This document shows positions 60,357 through 64,000 of a stretch of DNA of 64,000 nt, piece by piece (position 1 is the stretch's first letter; every line of letters begins with the position of its first letter). The stretch comes from an uncultured Elusimicrobiales bacterium (GTDB lineage: Bacteria; Elusimicrobiota; Elusimicrobia; Elusimicrobiales; Elusimicrobiaceae), in NCBI GenBank assembly GCA_944327085.1, contig CALVGG010000002.1:1-64000 (forward strand). Reading direction: 5' to 3'. The translations under genes and the position numbers were made by a program. The notes under the pieces are model-generated. The model had not been told where the DNA came from. It ran no database searches and saw only the letters and a list, made by a program, of their open reading frames with translations.

Positions 60357-61184
60357 TTACTCTTCCGGTGTGCGCCTGGCGGAAAACACATGCTTAAAAT
60401 CCGCCTGGCCGGGGATGTGGTTTTGCGTGCAAAAATCGTTAATTTCCTGTTGCAAGTGGCGCCAGTAGGAAATGTATTCCTTTTCGTAAATGGAAGCGTA
60501 CAGGCCCAGCACGTGCGGGAAATGCCTGGCGATAAACTGCATCACCCGTTTTTGATAGGCGGGGCGCATATTCAGGGCGTCGAAGTGGTAGCGGTCCGTA
60601 TAGGGGCGGGTAAGGCGGATAATTTCCTTCCAGTCCGTTATCTGCGGGAAAATGGGCGCAATAACCACCGCGGTGGAAAGGCCGTTTTCCTTTAATGTTT
60701 TAAGCGCGTTTATTTTTTCTTCCACCGTGCCGGCGCCGGGTTCGGCAAGTTGCCGGAAACTTTCCTTTGAGGAGGAAAAAGAAAGCGCCCCCTCAAACGA
60801 GGGTAATTTTTTAAACAAATCCATATCCCGCACAATGAGGGGGGACTTGGTCAGCACCCGCACATGGGCTTGGCAAAATACCAGCTGTTCCATTAACTTG
60901 CGGGTAAGGCGGAAGTCCTTTTCATACGGGTTGTAAGCGTCCGTCACGGAGCTGAGCATAACATGCGTGTGAAACAGCATATACGGCCGCAGCGGCACGG
61001 GGCAGCGGCGCACGTCCAAAAATTCGCCCCAGGGTTCGGGGTGGGCGGTGAATTTTTTCATATATTCGGCATAGCAATACACGCATTTATGCGGGCAGCC
61101 CACATAAGGGTTGATGGTATAGTCCACCCCCGGCAGTTTGGATTTGGATAAATACGTTTTTATATTCACTTCGCCCACTATCAT
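60357..61184 (-). CDS. Radical SAM protein, spore-photolyase-like (SPL) family
   Basis: A 275-residue radical SAM enzyme. YTINPYVGCPHKCVYCYAEYMKKF holds the CxxxCxxC cluster motif; LTKSPLIVRDMDLF and LSFSSSKESFRQLAEPGAGTVEEKINAL follow as in the SPL group. The reaction is unknown in this branch, and a true DNA photolyase role is not implied. It converges with the PTS gene with no terminator between them. Confidence 0.85.
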   Translation of the reverse strand: MIVGEVNIKTYLSKSKLPGVDYTINPYVGCPHKCVYCYAEYMKKFTAHPEPWGEFLDVRRCPVPLRPYMLFHTHVMLSSVTDAYNPYEKDFRLTRKLMEQLVFCQAHVRVLTKSPLIVRDMDLFKKLPSFEGALSFSSSKESFRQLAEPGAGTVEEKINALKTLKENGLSTAVVIAPIFPQITDWKEIIRLTRPYTDRYHFDALNMRPAYQKRVMQFIARHFPHVLGLYASIYEKEYISYWRHLQQEINDFCTQNHIPGQADFKHVFSARRTPEE

Positions 61185-61234
61185 ATGTAGCCAGTATACT
61201 ATATTGGTTTTTGGGGCTAAATAACCATTTTTGT

Positions 61235-61263
61235 TTGTGTCTTAAAATAGTTTTTATTATAAT
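61235..61263 (+). promoter_or_regulatory. Promoter of the Sel1-type gene
   Basis: TTGTGT (61235-61240), 17-base spacer, TATAAT (61258-61263). Confidence 0.6.
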
Positions 61264-61296
61264 TTGTTTTTAAGGGGACTTAAATCAGGAGGGTGT

Positions 61297-61746
61297 ATGC
61301 ATACTTCTTTGGTGGTTTTGTTGGTATTGGTTTTGGCCGGTTTTATTGTTTGGAAAAATACGGACCGCCGCACCCCCGCCCAAAAACAGGCCGATTTGGA
61401 TAAATTGCAAGCCCAGGCAAGCGCGGGTGAGGAGGAAGCCCAATATAAGCTGCTTATGTTGTATTATTCCGATAAAGACGCCAAATACTGGCCGATGGCG
61501 TTTAAATGGGCCTTGGCCGTGGCGCAAAAAGGGGAAGACCCCGGCGTTATGCTGCAACTGGGGGAAATGTATGAAAACGGCCACGGCACCGCCAAAGATT
61601 TACAACAAGCCCTTACCTGGTACGAACGCGCCCTGTCGGCGGATACAGCGTTGGGGGCCAATTCCCCGCTGTCTAAAGACGGGCATTTGTATTTGGAACA
61701 ACGGGTAATTACCCTTCGCCAGGAACTAACCGATTCACACTCCTAA
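61297..61746 (+). CDS. Membrane-anchored Sel1-repeat protein
   Basis: A 149-residue protein with an N-terminal membrane helix (SLVVLLVLVLAGFIVW) and two Sel1-like repeats: AQYKLLMLYY...WPMAFKWALAVAQKG and VMLQLGEMYENGHGTAKDLQQALTWYERAL. Sel1 repeats act as protein-binding scaffolds. AGGAGG sits five bases before ATG 61297; the frame further upstream is not needed. Confidence 0.82.
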   Translation: MHTSLVVLLVLVLAGFIVWKNTDRRTPAQKQADLDKLQAQASAGEEEAQYKLLMLYYSDKDAKYWPMAFKWALAVAQKGEDPGVMLQLGEMYENGHGTAKDLQQALTWYERALSADTALGANSPLSKDGHLYLEQRVITLRQELTDSHS

Positions 61747-61747
61747 C

Positions 61748-61781
61748 ACAAAACCCCCGGGCACTAGCCCGGGGGTTCTTT
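61748..61781. terminator. Bidirectional terminator
   Basis: Eleven-bp arms 61752-61762 and 61767-61777 between convergent genes. Confidence 0.82.
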
Positions 61782-61801
61782 TCAATACGGCAGAGTTTTA
61801 T

Positions 61802-62755
61802 TTAAACAATTTGGTTTTGCGGGGTTTTGTCTTCCCAACGGGTAATATTTTCAAACACAATTTGCGCCCGCTGAGCCAAGGCCTCTTGCGTGTAAAAGCC
61901 AATGTGTGGAGTCAGCACCGTGTGCGGGGCAGAGAGAACGGGCTCTTGTGCCGGAAGCGGAGGCTCTTGGTCAAAAACATCTATCCCCGCGCCGGCCAGG
62001 CGTTCGTTTTGCAGGGCGCTACGTAGGGCGGCGCTGTCCACCAGGGGGCCGCGGGCCGTGTTAATTAGTACAGCCGTGGGTTTCATAAAAGAAAGTTCTT
62101 TTTCGCCAATCATATTCCGGGTGGCGGGGGTAAGCGGCACGTGCAGGGATACAATATCCGCCTCTTTTAATAACTGCTCAAGCGGCATATAACAAACCCC
62201 CTGCCGGGCCAGCTCCGGGCGTTGGGTGCGGCTATAGGCAATTACCCGGCAGCCAAAAGCCGCCGCTAGGTGCGCCGTATGGCGGCCGATGGCCCCCGTA
62301 CCCACCACGCCAAAGGTTTTGCCGTATAATTCCCGCCCCAATAGGCCGGTTTTGTCTTTCCCTGCCCGCAGGGCTTGGTTGGCGGCCGGAATATGGCGCA
62401 GGACGGATAACGCCAAAGAAAGTGCCAGCTCGGCCGCCGCATGGGTGGAATAACCCGCCGCGTTGCACACGGCAATGTGGTGCTCTTTGGCGTAGGCCGT
62501 ATCCACATGGTCCACCCCCGTAAAGGCTACGCTGATGAACTTTAAGCGCGGGCAGGCTTGCAGTACCTCTTTCCCCAAAGGCTGGTTGGCAATAATTAAT
62601 ACGTCCGCCCCTTGGGCGCGGGAAATTTGTTCCTGCACCGTGTTGGCGCGGGTATCATAAAAAGTAATTTGGTGGCCGCGGGCGGTTAACGGCTGGGCCA
62701 GGGTTTGCAATATATCGGCTTTAACGCCTAAAGGTTCCAATACAACAATATTCAT
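61802..62755 (-). CDS. D-2-hydroxyacid dehydrogenase
   Basis: A 317-residue NAD-dependent dehydrogenase. The cofactor loop is VGTGAIGRH; catalytic Arg is in NTARGPLVD, Glu in DVFDQEPPL, and His in LTPHIGFYT. It interconverts a 2-oxoacid and D-2-hydroxyacid; glycerate, phosphoglycerate and lactate all remain possible. Its start overlaps no gene, but lies five bases after the next gene's stop. Confidence 0.93.
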   Translation of the reverse strand: MNIVVLEPLGVKADILQTLAQPLTARGHQITFYDTRANTVQEQISRAQGADVLIIANQPLGKEVLQACPRLKFISVAFTGVDHVDTAYAKEHHIAVCNAAGYSTHAAAELALSLALSVLRHIPAANQALRAGKDKTGLLGRELYGKTFGVVGTGAIGRHTAHLAAAFGCRVIAYSRTQRPELARQGVCYMPLEQLLKEADIVSLHVPLTPATRNMIGEKELSFMKPTAVLINTARGPLVDSAALRSALQNERLAGAGIDVFDQEPPLPAQEPVLSAPHTVLTPHIGFYTQEALAQRAQIVFENITRWEDKTPQNQIV

Positions 62756-62760
62756 AAGTT

Positions 62761-64000
62761 CTATTTATAATACTTCTTTAATATTTTTTGAATGTTTTTT
62801 TGATTGTTTTTAATGCGTATGGCGCTAAAAAATACCGTGCCGGATACATTGGGATATTTTTTAAGGGCTTGTAGTTGCTTATCCAACTCGTTCACATCCT
62901 TCCATTCCGTGCCGTGTTTGTAAGCGGCAATGCCAATGTATAATTTTACGTTGGGGTTGCGTTTTACTTCCTGGCTCCACCATTTTAACAGGGTGCCGTA
63001 CGGCGCGGCGCGGTGGGCAAAGTGCCAATATAACTGGGGGACTATGTAATCTATCCAGCCTTGTTCAATCCACAGGCGGGAATCGGCATACAGTCCGTCA
63101 TCATAGGCGGAAAAAGCACGGGTGGGGGAGCCGGTGGGGTCTTTGCTTTGGTTGCGCCAAACGCCAAAGGGGCTGATGCCTATGGGCATTTCCGGCTTAA
63201 CGGCTTTGATGCTTTGGTGTAAATCCCGCACGAAGGCGTTTACGTTGGCGCGCCGCCAGTCCGCCAGGTTTTTGCCTTTGCCGTATTTTTTATATTGGGC
63301 GGCGTCCGGAAAAGGGACGTTTTTGCCTTTTTGTTTGACGGGGTAAGGGTAGAAGTAATCGTCTAAATGAATGCCGTCCAAATCATATTTTTCGGCCGCT
63401 TGGGTAATAACGGCTATAGCGTGTTTGCGCGCAGCGGGGATGGCGGGGTTATAGTATTTTTTGCCGCCGTAAGTAATAATCCAATCCGGGTGCTTTTTTG
63501 CGGGATGGGTGGCGGATAAGGCCGCTTTTGCATTGTTTTGCACGCGGAAAGGGTTAAACCACGCGTGAATGGCCAGCCCCCGTTTGTGGGCTTCTTTTAC
63601 CATAAAAGCCAAGGGGTCATACCCCGGGTTTTTGCCTTGTTTGCCGGTTAGGTAATAGCTCCAGGGTTCCAGGTTGGAGGGCCAAAATGTGTCCGCCGTG
63701 GGGCGCACCTGTACAATAACGGTATTAAAGTGTAATTTTTTTACCACGTCCAGCATATCGGTAAATTCCTGGCGTTGCTGTTGGGCGCTAAGGCCGGGTT
63801 TGGAGGGCCAGTCCGTATTTTCCACGCTGGCAATCCATATGCCGCGCATTTCTTTGGGAAGAGGCATGGCCTTGTAACGGGCTTCTTCTTCCTCTAAAAC
63901 TGAGGGCGTAAGCGCCGTTTGGTATCGGGAGGACTTCTTGTTAAGGGCCGGTTTTTCTTCCTGCGGCCGGGTGGCCGTTGTTTGTATTTGGTCTGTTAAC
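62761..64000 (-). CDS. GHL10-type glycoside hydrolase-like protein, partial
   Basis: The frame is open to the right edge, so the N-terminus is missing. The 412 visible codons include MRGIWIASVENTDWPS, VIVQVRPTADTFWPSNLEPWS, HAWFNPFRV, LDGIHLDDYFYP with a candidate acid pair, and YIVPQLYWHF: all hallmarks of the glycosyl-hydrolase-like 10 (DUF187, YngK-like) family. Before MPLPKEMRG there is a low-complexity linker rich in Gln, Thr, Pro and Glu, so ATG 63867 is unlikely to be the true start. Members act on cell-wall or storage glycans. Confidence 0.9.
   Translation of the reverse strand, partial: LTDQIQTTATRPQEEKPALNKKSSRYQTALTPSVLEEEEARYKAMPLPKEMRGIWIASVENTDWPSKPGLSAQQQRQEFTDMLDVVKKLHFNTVIVQVRPTADTFWPSNLEPWSYYLTGKQGKNPGYDPLAFMVKEAHKRGLAIHAWFNPFRVQNNAKAALSATHPAKKHPDWIITYGGKKYYNPAIPAARKHAIAVITQAAEKYDLDGIHLDDYFYPYPVKQKGKNVPFPDAAQYKKYGKGKNLADWRRANVNAFVRDLHQSIKAVKPEMPIGISPFGVWRNQSKDPTGSPTRAFSAYDDGLYADSRLWIEQGWIDYIVPQLYWHFAHRAAPYGTLLKWWSQEVKRNPNVKLYIGIAAYKHGTEWKDVNELDKQLQALKKYPNVSGTVFFSAIRIKNNQKNIQKILKKYYK

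Overview
The window looks like a chromosome segment from a fermentative, probably gut-dwelling bacterium of the Elusimicrobiota. This is inference: the clues are type IV pilin-like proteins with FTLIELLVVVLIIGIL leaders, GlcNAc/amino-sugar PTS use, AdhE with a Rex-type regulator, PEP carboxykinase next to an aspartate aminotransferase, and a small SWIB protein. No rRNA or other decisive marker is present. Host genes are GC-richer (by eye about half G+C) and mostly closed by strong GC-rich hairpin terminators.

Positions 588-10782 are an AT-rich integrated mobile element inserted at the 3' end of a tRNA-Pro(CGG) gene. The direct repeat AAATGGTCG marks both ends. All its genes point rightward: an HNH nuclease with two SPPY-type DNA methyltransferases (restriction-modification cargo), a structured non-coding stretch, an excisionase-like HTH protein, an unknown protein, a small protein, a gene II/X-type replication initiator with a C-terminal HTH, and a large serine recombinase. 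The recombinase frame runs into attR, and a 50-codon continuation in the same frame sits just inside attL. The intact recombinase gene is therefore predicted to exist only in the excised circle. The recombinase also carries a one-base frameshift in an A9 run. The native terminator of tRNA-Pro is stranded at the left end, and the element supplies a replacement at the right end.

From 10777 to 22400 come two tRNA-Pro genes, a MerR-type regulator, two pilin genes with matching promoters containing a T12 tract, adhE and rex transcribed divergently from a symmetrical control region, and a nagA-nagB-nagE operon headed by an EIIA-HPr-EI fusion. From 22505 to 38015 (minus strand, except one lipoprotein gene) lie a very large alpha-2-macroglobulin-like protein, an operon for WecA-like transferase, FAD oxidoreductase, NadD-YqeK, LytR_C protein, RsfS and ArgS, then a flippase and a purine nucleoside phosphorylase. 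From 38028 to 48960 are yraN, rnhB, three tandem secreted paralogues, rplS-trmD-khpA-rpsP-rpe-PASTA-fmt, a MATE transporter and tRNA-Ser.

From 49056 to 64000 are two tandem membrane-anchored hydrolases, a DUF2157/DUF4401/GDYXXLXY membrane cluster, Mrp, an aminotransferase, PEP carboxykinase, SWIB, a secreted protein, a beta-carbonic anhydrase overlapping a second PTS EIIBC, a radical SAM protein, a Sel1 protein, a hydroxyacid dehydrogenase and a GHL10-type hydrolase cut by the right edge. As a whole the genes describe amino-sugar uptake through one shared phosphotransfer protein, CO2-linked PEP metabolism and ethanol formation tuned by NADH.
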